Positions 8,157 to 17,630 of a stretch of DNA of 64,000 nucleotides are shown here, piece after piece. The stretch covers positions 1-64,000 of the forward strand of contig CAUZCL010000010.1 in assembly GCA_963578475.1 (NCBI GenBank), read 5' to 3'. The stretch comes from SMYC01 sp963578475 (GTDB taxonomy: Bacteria; Acidobacteriota; Vicinamibacteria; Marinacidobacterales; SMYC01). The position numbers and the translations under genes are program-made. The notes below the pieces were generated by a model, which was given only the letters and a program-made list of their open reading frames with translations, had not been told where the DNA came from and ran no database searches. Every line of letters begins with the position of its first letter. The stretch's first letter is position 1.

Positions 8157-9893
8157 ATGCAGACGCGGAAATCCCTAGCTCTCGCGGTCGCTCTTTATTG
8201 GCTCTCCGGTTGTGCCGGCTCGAGCTACGTGAAGGACGCCGAGATCGCCGAAAAAGCACGGCGCTACGATCAGGCGGTAGCGCTCTACACCAGAGCACTC
8301 GCGGAGAAGCCGAACGAGCGCCACATCGCGCAAGATCTCGAGCGCGCGAAGCTGCGTGCTTCACAAGCCCACGCGCTCGAAGGCGTGCGTCGGATGACGC
8401 TCGGCGATCTTCGAGGCGCCGAAGAAGAGCTCGAGATAGCGCTCACGTTGAACCCGACCGACCGACAGCTCGCCGCGCAGTTACACGAGCTCGAGGACAC
8501 GATCGCCGAGAGAGGAGAAGAGGCCGAGCGGCGCTCGCTTGCGGCACTGAAGCGCCAGATTCGAGACGCCCCCTTTGGAGGCTTGGACCTTGCCTCTGGC
8601 GCTATCGCGCCCGCGAGCTTCGTATTTCGTAGAGCGAGCCTTCGCGACGTGTTGCTATCGCTCGGGGCTTTGGCGGGCATCAATGTCGTCTTCGACAGCG
8701 ACTTCCGCGACGAGAACGTCTCGATCGATCTCGAGGATGCGGCTTTCGAGGATGCCTTCCGCTCCCTCTGCACGACGACGCGGAACTTCTATCGCGTCGA
8801 GAGCGCGAATCTCGTCACGATCATCCCGGACACCCAGGCGAAGCGCCGGGAATATGAACAGCAAGTCGCGCGAACGCTCTACCTCTCGAGCGCCGATCTG
8901 AAGGAGACTATCGACCTGCTGCGGATCGTTCTCGGGGCACGGCGGATCGCGCCGCATACTGCCAACAACGCACTGACGATCGTCGACACTCCGGAGCGCG
9001 TCCGCGCGGCCGAGATCATCATCAACTCTATCGACAAGAGTCGGAGCGAAGTCATCGTCGAGATCGAAGTGCTCGAAGTCGACAGGACACGGATGGAGGA
9101 GTACGGCATTCAGTTTCGCTCGGATGGCGGAGACGGCGGTATCCGCGCCGTCATTTTTCCCCAGGACGGGACCGCGAACGAGAGCCCCTATCGCTCGAGC
9201 AATCTCTTCACCGCGGGTCTACCCGGCGCCGTGTTGAGCTTGCTGCGCGCCGATAGCGACACGCGCCTTCTCGCCAACCCTCACCTGAGAGCGGTGGATG
9301 GCGAAACCGCGCAGGCCGAGTTCGGCGAGCGCGTTCCGGTGCCTATCACGACCTTCACGCCAATCGCTGCGGGAGGCGTGGCGCAACAGCCCGTCACCAC
9401 CTTCCAATACGAGAATATTGGCGTCAACATTCTCGTTACGCCTCGCGTCCATCACGACAATCAGGTGAGCATCGCGCTCGAAGTGCGGTTGAGCACGATC
9501 TCCGGAACCGGCTTCGGTGGCTTGCCCAAATTCGGCAACCGCTCGGTGAACACCGTTTTGCGCCTCGGCGACGGCGAGACGAGCCTCCTCGCAGGCCTCA
9601 TCAACGACGTAGAACGGACGAGCCTCACGGGGACCCCCGGCCTCGCAAGCCTTCCGGTGATCGGCCGGCTCTTCTCCGCCAACAAGAAGGAGATCGAAGA
9701 AACGGATATCGTATTAACGGTGACGCCTCAGATCATCCGCCGCACAGACGTCTCGCTCGAGGATCTCCTCCCCCACGTGATCGACGGTATCAGTGGAACC
9801 GGCGTCCTATACGAGCCTCAACCCGTACCGCGCCGCGAGCCCGCCGAGGGAGCAAGACGCCCGCAAGGGCCGAACGGGGATCCAGGAAACTGA
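8157..9893 (+). CDS. TPR-secretin lipoprotein (GspD/PilQ-like)
   Basis: Secretins form outer-membrane gated channels for type II secretion, type IV pili and related machines. The 578-residue product is a lipoprotein by its lipobox LSGC (Cys19). It then has tetratricopeptide-like repeats (about 25-125), a secretin/TonB short N-domain (about 140-220), an N1-like domain (about 235-310), and the secretin core (about 325-535), ending with VPVIGRLF-type signature features (TPGLASLPVIGRLF, TDIVLTVTPQII). The TPR fusion resembles a secretin and its pilotin-like assembly factor in one chain. No other secretion or pilus genes are nearby, so the machine it serves is unknown. An RBS-like sequence is weak (cgaggttcgtcATG). 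Confidence 0.85.
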   Translation: MQTRKSLALAVALYWLSGCAGSSYVKDAEIAEKARRYDQAVALYTRALAEKPNERHIAQDLERAKLRASQAHALEGVRRMTLGDLRGAEEELEIALTLNPTDRQLAAQLHELEDTIAERGEEAERRSLAALKRQIRDAPFGGLDLASGAIAPASFVFRRASLRDVLLSLGALAGINVVFDSDFRDENVSIDLEDAAFEDAFRSLCTTTRNFYRVESANLVTIIPDTQAKRREYEQQVARTLYLSSADLKETIDLLRIVLGARRIAPHTANNALTIVDTPERVRAAEIIINSIDKSRSEVIVEIEVLEVDRTRMEEYGIQFRSDGGDGGIRAVIFPQDGTANESPYRSSNLFTAGLPGAVLSLLRADSDTRLLANPHLRAVDGETAQAEFGERVPVPITTFTPIAAGGVAQQPVTTFQYENIGVNILVTPRVHHDNQVSIALEVRLSTISGTGFGGLPKFGNRSVNTVLRLGDGETSLLAGLINDVERTSLTGTPGLASLPVIGRLFSANKKEIEETDIVLTVTPQIIRRTDVSLEDLLPHVIDGISGTGVLYEPQPVPRREPAEGARRPQGPNGDPGN

Positions 9894-9914
9894 GGGCCTG
9901 AGACGCGCTAGGCG

Positions 9915-10709
9915 CTATTCAGCGGTCTTGAATATCACGGGCACGCGGCAAAGCGTGACTTCGTCGCCGTCCTTCACCAGTGTGAGGACGCCGGTAGGAA
10001 TACGGTCCCCGTTGATATAGGTCCCGTTCATCGTTCCAATTTCTTCGGCGACGTAATAGGTATTGTCCTTGAACAGAAGACGCGCATGGCGGCGACTGAC
10101 GTTGCGGTTGTTGTCTTCGTCGGTCAAGTCGATCTCGGGACGATGGCCCGTGACCGCGTCATAACGGCCGATGAGCACTTCGTCCTTATAGATCGGATAG
10201 ATCTTTCCGCTTTCTTTGGCGACGAAATAAGCAGCCGCCGTACCCGTCGACGGGACCGTGCCTTCCGGGGTCTTCATCGGCTGATCGACGTCGGGAAGCT
10301 CCTGGTCCGCGCTCGACGCGTCCGCGGGCTCCGCCATGAGTTTTTCGAGCTGCTCGGAATATTCCCGCATCCGCATCGAGTACTTCCTCAACATCCGGAC
10401 CGCGATTTCGGGGTTGGAGCGGACCATCTCGCCGAACGTGGCGCTATTGATCGAGATGACACCGGTATCCTCGAGGACCTCAGCATCGGCAGTCCGGGGC
10501 AAGCGCTCGAGAACCGACATCTCGCCGAAGAAGTCTCCTTTTTCGAGGACGTTGACGGTCTTGCGCTTGCCGGCGACCACCTTGCGGATGGCAACCTGGC
10601 CCGATTGCACGATGTACATCTCGTCGCCTTCCTCACCCTGGCGAAATATGAAGTCGCCTTTTGAAAAACGGGTCAGGAACTTGGCAAATGGACTTTCTTT
10701 GCCAGCCAT
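9915..10709 (-). CDS. Cyclic-nucleotide-binding domain fused to FHA domain
   Basis: The N-terminal half (about residues 5-125) is a cNMP-binding fold with the phosphate-binding cassette GEMSVLERLPRTADAEV. The C-terminal half (about 165-264) is an FHA domain with GRYDAVTG, SRRHARL and NGTYINGDRI, which reads phosphothreonine. The protein therefore probably links cAMP or cGMP to kinase signalling. No helix-turn-helix is present, unlike CRP. ATG 10709 gives MAGKESPF, which starts just before the cNMP fold; the longer frame would overlap the divergent gene's promoter. The cyclase at 42504 and the kinase at 23669 are candidate partners. Confidence 0.85.
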   Translation of the reverse strand: MAGKESPFAKFLTRFSKGDFIFRQGEEGDEMYIVQSGQVAIRKVVAGKRKTVNVLEKGDFFGEMSVLERLPRTADAEVLEDTGVISINSATFGEMVRSNPEIAVRMLRKYSMRMREYSEQLEKLMAEPADASSADQELPDVDQPMKTPEGTVPSTGTAAAYFVAKESGKIYPIYKDEVLIGRYDAVTGHRPEIDLTDEDNNRNVSRRHARLLFKDNTYYVAEEIGTMNGTYINGDRIPTGVLTLVKDGDEVTLCRVPVIFKTAE

Positions 10710-10832
10710 ACTTGCTCGATTGGTTAGATGCGCTACGTCCTTATACTGCAATAAGATAGCATGTCCCATTCGGGTCTGTCCACTCTGCGCCCCGAGCTCG
10801 ATATCACGACGCACGCCCTGTGGCACGACCGA

Positions 10833-10862
10833 TTGACGCGGGCTCATGACGCGTGTTATTCT
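10833..10862 (+). promoter_or_regulatory. Promoter of the GAF-HD-GYP gene
   Basis: TTGACG (10833-10838) and TATTCT (10857-10862) are separated by 18 bases. The expected transcription start, near 10869, lies downstream of ATG 10846 and so supports 10903 as the translation start. Confidence 0.45.
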
Positions 10863-10902
10863 GGCCCCCAATTGGGGCTCGTCTCAGGAACCCGGAACTT
10901 CA

Positions 10903-12042
10903 ATGAAACTGAGCAATCCTGCAGAGTACGTCAAAAAACTGACCACAGTCCTCGAAGTCACCAAAGCGTATCGCGGCATCATTCATCTCGACGTCTTGTT
11001 GTCGACCATCGTCGAGACAGCCGCTGACACCGTAGGGGCGGAAGCCAGCTCCATCCTTCTCTTTGACGACGAGGGCAAGCTTCGCTTTCACTCGGCCTCT
11101 GGCCGCGCCGCGCGGGTCGTCAAGCCCATGAGCGTGGAGCCTGGTCAAGGGATCGCCGGCTGGACAGCCATGAATGGGGAGCCGGCAATCGTGAACGACG
11201 CCGCCACGGATCCGCGATTCGCGCGAGGGTTCGACCGGGAGAGTGGCTTCGTGACGCGTTCCATCCTCTGCGTGCCTCTGACTTTCGAGGGACGCGTCAT
11301 CGGGGTGCTCGAGCTTCTCAACAAGAAGGACGACGGCAAGTTCGATGAAGAGGATCAAACTCTTCTGTTCAGCCTCGCCGACCAGGCGGCGATATCGATC
11401 GAACACGTGCGGCTCCAGGACGCCCAGAACAATTACTTCACCCACTTACCTGAAGCTGTCGGCCGGCGGCTCATCGTGGAACGGAATGTAAGCGAGATAC
11501 TGATCGGCGTCATGGATACTCACGTTCCCATCAAGGACGGCCATGCGCGCCGAGTGGCCCGCTACGCCAGGCTCGTAGCGACAGGACTCGGCCTGTCCAA
11601 GGATGAGCAACATGAGCTCTATTTCGCGGGGCTCCTGCACGATATCGGCCTCCTCAAGCTCGACACGAACGCAGAATGGACGCGCGAGCGCATTGAGCTC
11701 CACCCACTTCTGGGCTACGAGATGATTAAAGACATCATCTTTTGGAAGCCGCTCGGTCCGGTGATCCTCCACCACCACGAGCGTTGGGACGGACGTGGTT
11801 ATCCGAACAAGCTCGAAGGAGAAGCCATCCCGCTTGGCGCCCGCATCGTCGGCGTGTGCGAGGCGTTCGACGTCATCACGAGTACGAGCTCCTACAAATC
11901 TCCCCTGCCCTACGAAATGGCATTGAGAGAAATGGAAGCCCACACGGCCACCCAGTTCGACCCAAGAGTCATCGAAGCGTTAAAAGCCAGCATCTCCGAG
12001 GCCGACACGCTCGAGCCCAGGCCAGTGTCGAGCTCCAAATAG
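10903..12042 (+). CDS. GAF-HD-GYP protein (probable c-di-GMP phosphodiesterase)
   Basis: Residues about 20-180 form a GAF sensor domain; residues about 200-365 form an HD-GYP domain with GHARRVARYA, LLHDIGLLK, HPLLGYEM, HHHERWDGRGYP and ARIVGVCEAFD. HD-GYP enzymes hydrolyse cyclic di-GMP with a di- or tri-metal centre. The GYP motif is kept as RGYP. No receiver domain is present, so input comes through GAF (small ligand or redox) rather than phosphorylation. Start ATG 10903 is chosen because the promoter hexamers lie upstream of it and the GAF domain follows at once. Convergent with the gene at 12094. Confidence 0.88.
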   Translation: MKLSNPAEYVKKLTTVLEVTKAYRGIIHLDVLLSTIVETAADTVGAEASSILLFDDEGKLRFHSASGRAARVVKPMSVEPGQGIAGWTAMNGEPAIVNDAATDPRFARGFDRESGFVTRSILCVPLTFEGRVIGVLELLNKKDDGKFDEEDQTLLFSLADQAAISIEHVRLQDAQNNYFTHLPEAVGRRLIVERNVSEILIGVMDTHVPIKDGHARRVARYARLVATGLGLSKDEQHELYFAGLLHDIGLLKLDTNAEWTRERIELHPLLGYEMIKDIIFWKPLGPVILHHHERWDGRGYPNKLEGEAIPLGARIVGVCEAFDVITSTSSYKSPLPYEMALREMEAHTATQFDPRVIEALKASISEADTLEPRPVSSSK

Positions 12043-12093
12043 CCCCGTAAAAACAACCGCCAAGCCGTCAGGGCAAGACAATCCTTCTGCTAG

Positions 12094-13463
12094 CTAGAGT
12101 AGCGTGACGCGGTTTTCGTCAGAGGTCTCGTCCTTCGTTACGCTCAAGACGGATCGTTTGTTGACTTCACGGACCAAAGTCTTCAAGTAAGTCTCGACCC
12201 GATGGGCTAGTTGGAGCATGCCGGGAACGCGGTCGCATTTTTGGAGCTCGGCGGCGAAGGACTCGAAACTGGACCAATCGCGATACATGAGAAAACGGAG
12301 CGAGCGGTTGCAGAAGCGCGAGATCAGACGTTTCAGTGCCTCCGCGCCTTCGTCGCTCGGCTCTTGGCCGAACTCTTGGACCGAGAGCGTGAGCGTGATG
12401 AGAGCATGCTTCAACATTCGTGATTGCTCGAGATGGGTCCGGAATTGCGGAAAAATCCGGTGCCGGTCGATGTCCGGGTCAAATCCTCGAGCGAGCTCTA
12501 TTACGCTTTGCTGAAAGCAGTCCCTCAAAATTCCGTGGGAGTTCTCGATCTTAATGTACACAGCGTCGGCTTGTTTGAAAGAAGTCAGCTCGGTGAGCTC
12601 GTTCTGGATTACCTTCCGAATCTCCAGGGGCACACAATAGATGAAGCTCTCGAAAGACTCGGGAAAGCCAGACTCACTTCCCAAGCGCGCTTGTTCCAAC
12701 TGTAAGTGCTCGACGAGCGCCCGCGTCTCCGAGGCGACGAGCGAAAAAATCAAGACGCTCGTACGGAGCTCTTCCAGGTGCCGCCGTCGCGGGTCGGCAT
12801 ATTCGAGGTAGTGAAGCTGGCGGAAAAACTGCAGAAAAGTAGCAGCCACCACCCGACGACGCTCGCGGTCGTCGATGCGCTGCATCAGTTGCGTGATCGG
12901 CTCGGCGGTAATACGATCATGAGCAGGGATGAAACGGCCATCCATCGACAGGCTGAGATAGTCGTTCCTGCGAGTCTCCCGATAGATGACGCGTCCGATG
13001 GCCTGAAACGTTGCGTAAGGGATTCTCGAGAGCTTCGAGAGCTCGTTGAGCAATAACAGGAGATCCTCGAAGCTCTCTCGGAGAAGCGTCAGACCCGACT
13101 GAGGGCTGTTCTGTCGCAGAAGTCGCGCTACGTAGGGATCGGCAATGTGATCCGCTCTGAGAAAGTTCTCGACATATTTGTCGAAACGTTCATGGCTGAC
13201 TTGATCTTCGCTCGACAGGGGTGGGCAAATTTTGTGACGCGTTCGATTGCATGCGACACGAGCCCGATCTCGTCATAGAAACTGTGGATGGCGAGTGTGC
13301 GGTTCGAATCTTCTGAAAGGGGCTGATTGCGGGTGCGGAAATATCTTTCGAAGCTTCGGAGCCACATCTCGAGCTCGAAAAGAAACTCGGTCCGGCCGGT
13401 CTCTTCGAGCCGCGCGACCCAGTGAGACATCTGACCAAGCAGAAACTCATTTCGCCGGGACAA
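12094..13463 (-). CDS. Unknown helical protein, frameshifted
   Basis: Two adjacent open frames (13128-13463 and 12094-13053) belong to one gene. Translating the gap in the second frame gives LSSEDQVSHERFDKYVENFL and then a continuous helical sequence into the downstream frame. The slip lies in the GGGG run near 13217-13221 (after KFAHP). The joined product is about 456 residues, mostly alpha-helical, with no signal peptide, no membrane segment and no motif that I recognise. The start is TTG 13463 with a GGAG eight bases upstream. It lies between two signalling genes. The homopolymer position makes a sequencing error likely. Confidence 0.6.
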
Positions 13464-13546
13464 TCCGCTCCGCCTGTCCTTCCAGTAGTTAATTCAATGT
13501 GGTCAACCAGTTACCGGGATCCATCTTAGCACGTTTCCGAGCCATC

Positions 13547-13576
13547 GTGACCATTCGGCGCCCGATCATGTACAAT
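13547..13576 (+). promoter_or_regulatory. Possible promoter of the histidine kinase gene
   Basis: GTGACC (13547-13552) and TACAAT (13571-13576) with an 18-base spacer lie about 80 bases upstream of ATG 13657. The -35 is weak, the -10 good. Confidence 0.35.
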
Positions 13577-13656
13577 GAGTGCCTCTTCATACAATCTTTG
13601 TTAGCGTCTGTCTCTGAAAGCTCGTTATTGCGCTGCTAGATCTGCAAATCGCATTC

Positions 13657-15070
13657 ATGAGCAAGCCCACCATCATCTGCCTCCGAGACGCGCGCCGGGA
13701 ACTCGATGTCATGCTCCGTCCACGGCCGGACGACGGCTACGCTCTCGAGTCCAGCACCGAGCTCGTCGGCGCCTTGATGGAAGGGTCCGGCGACGCGGAG
13801 CTTCCCGTCAAGGTCCATCGTTTGCCCGAGGCGGGAAACAGAGCCCGGGAGACGCTGAGGCCGATGGTGCGCGACATCCTCGCGCGCTTCGAGCTCGACA
13901 GCCTGAGGGCACGCAACCAGCTCCTCGAATCACTCAGCGATGTCGGCGTCGCCCTCGCCGGTAGCTTCGACATCCAGGATATTCTTCGACAGACACAAGA
14001 GGCCGCGGAGCAGCTCGCCAAAGGCCGCACGGTGGAAGTGCTCTATAAGGGTTGTGACACCATTCATTCTCGTGCCCTCTGGCACCCAGAGCAACCCAGC
14101 ACGGGCCACTTGGGACGTGACGAGCGCCGCGCGATGCTCGCGAGTTTTACCGGATAATGACGACGCTCCGACTGCTTTCGAGCACGGCGGCCGGTTTTTT
14201 CTCCCGATCGCCTATCAGAGCGAGCTTCTCGGGCTTCTTGTCCTGAGCAAAGGAGACGGCTTCAGCCCCGAGGGCCAGAAGCTCCTTTCAATCTTGTGTC
14301 TTCAAACCGCGACCGCTCTTCGCAATATTCACTTGACGCAGAAGCGCATCCAGCTCGAGCGGCTCTCGGCAGTCGGTCGCATGGTCGGCTCCATTGTTCA
14401 CGATTTTCGCAGTCCCCTGACGGCGTTCCACGGCTATGCTGGAATGTTGACTAATCTCGATCTGAACAAGAGAGAACGCGGCGACTATGGGCAGAGCGTG
14501 ATCGAGGAATGCGATCGCTCGAATCACATGGTGGGCGAGCTGCTCGAGTTCACCCGCGGCGGCCATTTCGACCTCTCTCGCGAATGGTGTCGCCCAGCTC
14601 CGTATCTCGGTGCTCTCGCGGCAAGATTACGCGCTCAGTTTGCAGAGCACCAAATTCGGGTCAAGCTCGAGCGCGGCTACTCGGGAGAAATTTTCGTCGA
14701 CAAGAAGAGACTGGACCGCGCATTGTGGAGTGTTGCCATCAACGCCTGCCAAGCGATGTCCGATGGCGGCCAGCTGATCCTGCGATCGGAGTCCTATGGT
14801 AATGGCGTCTGCCTGTCAGTCGAAGATGATGGGAGCGGGATTCCCGAGGAAGTGAAGCATCGTATCTTCGAGCCGTTCTTCTCTTACGGCAAATCGGAGG
14901 GCATCGGCCTCGGGATGCTCATCGCTCAGAAGGTCGTGGAAGACCACGGCGGAGAGATCACCGTCGAAAGCGAGGAGGGCGTCGACACCCAGGTGCGTTT
15001 CTACTTGCCCGTCAATGGCTCCGAGCAACCGACCGCTGTCGCAGCAAACACCAAGGCCAGCGCCAATTAG
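13657..15070 (+). CDS. GAF-type sensor histidine kinase, frameshifted
   Basis: The upstream frame (13657-14157) and the downstream frame (ending 15070) encode one protein of about 470 residues. An N-terminal FHA-less region of about 90 residues is followed by a GAF-like domain that is interrupted by the frameshift near the TTTT run at 14145-14148. The kinase core follows: H-box VGRMVGSIVHDFRSPLTAF with the phospho-acceptor His, N-box ALWSVAINACQAM, G1 VEDDGSGIP, F-box IFEPFFSYGKSEGIGLGM. No transmembrane helix is seen, so it is probably a cytoplasmic sensor. The cognate response regulator is not adjacent. The slip is probably one missing base. Confidence 0.75.
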
Positions 15071-15159
15071 CCTAGGCTGTTACCCGTTAGACGAAATCCA
15101 GTCAACGTTTTGGAACAGCCCTACCTGGCTCGATCTGGATCAATATTAGATTTCCTTCT

Positions 15160-15234
15160 TATCCCCACCTCTCCTCCTATCCCCACCTCTCCTTGCTTTT
15201 TGAAGCTGTTAAAAGCAACGGGGATGTGGGGATA
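15160..15234. repeat. Palindromic intergenic repeat, copy 1
   Basis: TATCCCCACCTCTCC occurs twice (15160-15174 and 15178-15192), followed by TTGCTTTTT-gaagctg-TTAAAAGCAA and GGGGATGTGGGGATA (15220-15234). The whole folds into one long hairpin with an inner TTGCTTTT/AAAAGCAA stem. It lies between convergent genes, where it could work as a bidirectional terminator. Related copies are at 44762 and 58532. Confidence 0.8.
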
Positions 15235-15284
15235 GAATCGAGAATAGTCTCGGCTCAAACGCTTGCAGGTTAACCTGGCTAGAA

Positions 15285-16715
15285 TTAGACTACCGGACTT
15301 TCTTCTTCGCTGAGGGCACGGAGGAGCTTCTCATGGAGTCCGCCGAAGCTTCCGTTCGACATGACGATAACGACGTCCCCTTCGGCACATTCCCGGCTCA
15401 AGTGACCTACGATCGGATCGGCTCCCGCTTCGAAGTGCGCGTCGGCCGCTCCTGCGCGCAAATCCGCGATCAACTCCTCTTCCGATAGCTCTTGCTCCTT
15501 CGGAAGGCGCGCGCTCCGGAAAACCTCTGAGACGATGATGGCGTCGGCAAGACGGAGAGCGTCGGCCAGCTCCTTTTGAAACACATTGCTGCGCGTCGTG
15601 AACGAGCGAGGCTCGAAGACGGCCCATATTTTCCGATCGGCAAAACGGAGACGCGCCCCAGAAAGTGTCTCTCTCACGGCCGTGGGATGATGCGCGAAAT
15701 CATCGACGACGGTGACGCCGCGCTCCTCGCCAACGATCTCGAAGCGCCTCTTGACACCTTCGAAGCTCGCAAGTGCTGTCTGGATCTCGTCTGCGCTCAG
15801 ATCGAGATAATCGGCCACGGCAATCGTGGCCAACACATTCCTGAGTGCCGCAGCTCCCCAGAAAGGACCGCGCACATCCAGAGATTTGCCGCCCCTGTGC
15901 CGCACTAGAAATCGGCTCCCTTCGCTATCCGAGGTGCGCACTTCCGCTGTCCAGTCCGCATTACCCGAAACGGCGAAGCTCGTCACGGGGCAAGGAGCGG
16001 TTTCGGCGATCGAGGCGGCACGCTCGCTCTCGTTACCGACGACGAGGAGCCCGTTCTGCGGTACGAGATTCACGAAGAGCCGAAACGCATGCTCCACATC
16101 TTCCACGTCGCGGTAAATGTCAGCATGGTCGAACTCTACATTGCCGAGAACGGCCACACGAGGAAGGTAGTGCATAAATTTGGGACCTTTGTCGAAATAG
16201 GCGGTGTCGTACTCGTCTCCCTCCACGACGAAAACCTCACCCTCACCGACGCTAAAGCTCAAACCCGTGGCGCGCGGGATCCCGCCCACGAGAAAGCCCG
16301 GTTGACGTCCCGCGCTGGTGAGAAGCCACGCCATTAGCGAGCATGTCGTCGTCTTTCCATGGGTTCCGGCGATCACGATCGGCAGGCGATCGCGCAGGAA
16401 GACTTCCTTGAGGACTTCCGCCATCGACGTATACGGAACTCCCGAGCGCAGAACCGCTTCGAGCTCGTCATTGCCGCGCGACAATGCGTTGCCGACGACG
16501 ACGAGCTTCGCCTCGCGCGGGACGTTCTCGGGGCGATACGGCGTCCGGGCTTCGACCTTCAGTTTTTTGAGGAGGTCCGACATCGGAGGGTAAATGTTCT
16601 GATCGGATCCGGTAACCTCTATCCCTTTCTCCTTCAGAAGACCCGCCAACGAAGCCATCGCCGTACCGCCGATCCCGAGAAGATGGACGGGCCCATGTCC
16701 GATCGAAGGAATCAC
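15285..16715 (-). CDS. mpl: UDP-N-acetylmuramate:L-Ala-gamma-D-Glu-meso-DAP ligase
   Basis: Mpl joins recycled murein tripeptide to UDP-MurNAc, bypassing MurC, MurD and MurE. The 476-residue product shows the Mur-ligase layout: N-terminal GIGGTAM (about 14-20), P-loop AGTHGKTTT (116-124), EGDEYDTAYFDKGPKF (165-180), which separates Mpl from MurC, and C-terminal DDFAHHPTAVRETL. The gene overlaps the end of ldcA by four bases (ATGA), which implies translational coupling. Together the two genes form a peptidoglycan tripeptide-recycling unit and imply a meso-DAP Gram-negative wall. Confidence 0.93.
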   Translation of the reverse strand: MIPSIGHGPVHLLGIGGTAMASLAGLLKEKGIEVTGSDQNIYPPMSDLLKKLKVEARTPYRPENVPREAKLVVVGNALSRGNDELEAVLRSGVPYTSMAEVLKEVFLRDRLPIVIAGTHGKTTTCSLMAWLLTSAGRQPGFLVGGIPRATGLSFSVGEGEVFVVEGDEYDTAYFDKGPKFMHYLPRVAVLGNVEFDHADIYRDVEDVEHAFRLFVNLVPQNGLLVVGNESERAASIAETAPCPVTSFAVSGNADWTAEVRTSDSEGSRFLVRHRGGKSLDVRGPFWGAAALRNVLATIAVADYLDLSADEIQTALASFEGVKRRFEIVGEERGVTVVDDFAHHPTAVRETLSGARLRFADRKIWAVFEPRSFTTRSNVFQKELADALRLADAIIVSEVFRSARLPKEQELSEEELIADLRAGAADAHFEAGADPIVGHLSRECAEGDVVIVMSNGSFGGLHEKLLRALSEEESPVV

Positions 16716-17620
16716 GCGACCGCGCCCTCGAGCAAGTGGAGACCGTTGCTATCGAGGCGAACCCGGATGCCGAGGGGTAACGTCAGACCATCCGTGGTCG
16801 TGTGCCCGGAGGGAAAACCGAAAAGTACGGGAATGCGGAGCGGGGCCGTCCACTCCCGCAACATCTCTTCGAGCGTATAGCCTTGATCCGGATGCTGAGC
16901 GCAATTGGGCATTTGGCCAAACACGATGCCACGCACTGATTCCAGCCGGCCCGAGAGGCGTAGCTGGGTCAAAAGGCGGTCGATCTGATACGGCTTGACG
17001 TGGGTATCTTCGAGAAAGAGAAGGGCGTCGTCGAAGGACGGAAGATAAGGCGTTCCCACAAGCGCAGCGATGATGGAGAGACAGCCGCCCCAAAGCCTGC
17101 CTTCCGCTGCTCCCAGGTGGAGCCACTGGGTTCCGGAGGGCGTCAGAGAGCCCACCCCTTCAGTGGACTGGATCGTTCGAAGAAGCTCATCCGCGTCGAA
17201 TGCTCCCCGAGCCATTTGCTGGGCCAACATCGGACCGTGGAACGTAATCAGATCACAACGCGCCCCGAGAAAGCCGAGCAGTGCCGTAATGTCACTCGAG
17301 CCGAGGAAGATCTTCGGGGCGCTACGGAAGCTCTCGGCGTCGAGCTCTCGCAAAAGCTCCATGCTCCCGTAACCCCCGCGGGCGCAAAATATTGCGTCGA
17401 CTTCGGGATCGCGCCACAGCTCCAGAAGATCGCCGATGCGCTCTGAAGCCTTGCCTGCGGTGTAGCTCCCACGCTCGTACAGGTTGGTTCCGAGTCGCGA
17501 CCGGAATCCAAGCTTTTCGAGCGCTTCGAGTCCAGCGTCGACGAACTCCTTTTTGACCGGGCTCGCGGGTGCTATGATCCCGACGAGAGCACCGGGTCGC
17601 ATCGCACGGGGCTTGAGCAT
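16712..17620 (-). CDS. ldcA: LD-carboxypeptidase (peptidase family S66)
   Basis: LdcA removes the terminal D-Ala from recycled murein tetrapeptide in the cytoplasm, giving the tripeptide that Mpl uses. The 302-residue length is normal. The S66 catalytic triad is visible as Ser109 in GSSDIT, Glu204 in LFLEDTH and His273 in PSGHTTT. The RGGYGSMELL substrate-binding segment is at about 81-90. The start at 17620 is 11 bases after the yqeY stop, and the stop overlaps the mpl start, so it sits within the long minus-strand operon. Confidence 0.92.
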   Translation of the reverse strand: MLKPRAMRPGALVGIIAPASPVKKEFVDAGLEALEKLGFRSRLGTNLYERGSYTAGKASERIGDLLELWRDPEVDAIFCARGGYGSMELLRELDAESFRSAPKIFLGSSDITALLGFLGARCDLITFHGPMLAQQMARGAFDADELLRTIQSTEGVGSLTPSGTQWLHLGAAEGRLWGGCLSIIAALVGTPYLPSFDDALLFLEDTHVKPYQIDRLLTQLRLSGRLESVRGIVFGQMPNCAQHPDQGYTLEEMLREWTAPLRIPVLFGFPSGHTTTDGLTLPLGIRVRLDSNGLHLLEGAVA

Positions 17621-17630
17621 AGAATCCGCG

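Noticed and set aside
15160..15234. CRISPR array
   Set aside because: Only two direct units with a three-base gap, and the rest is an inverted arm; no regular spacers, no cas genes.
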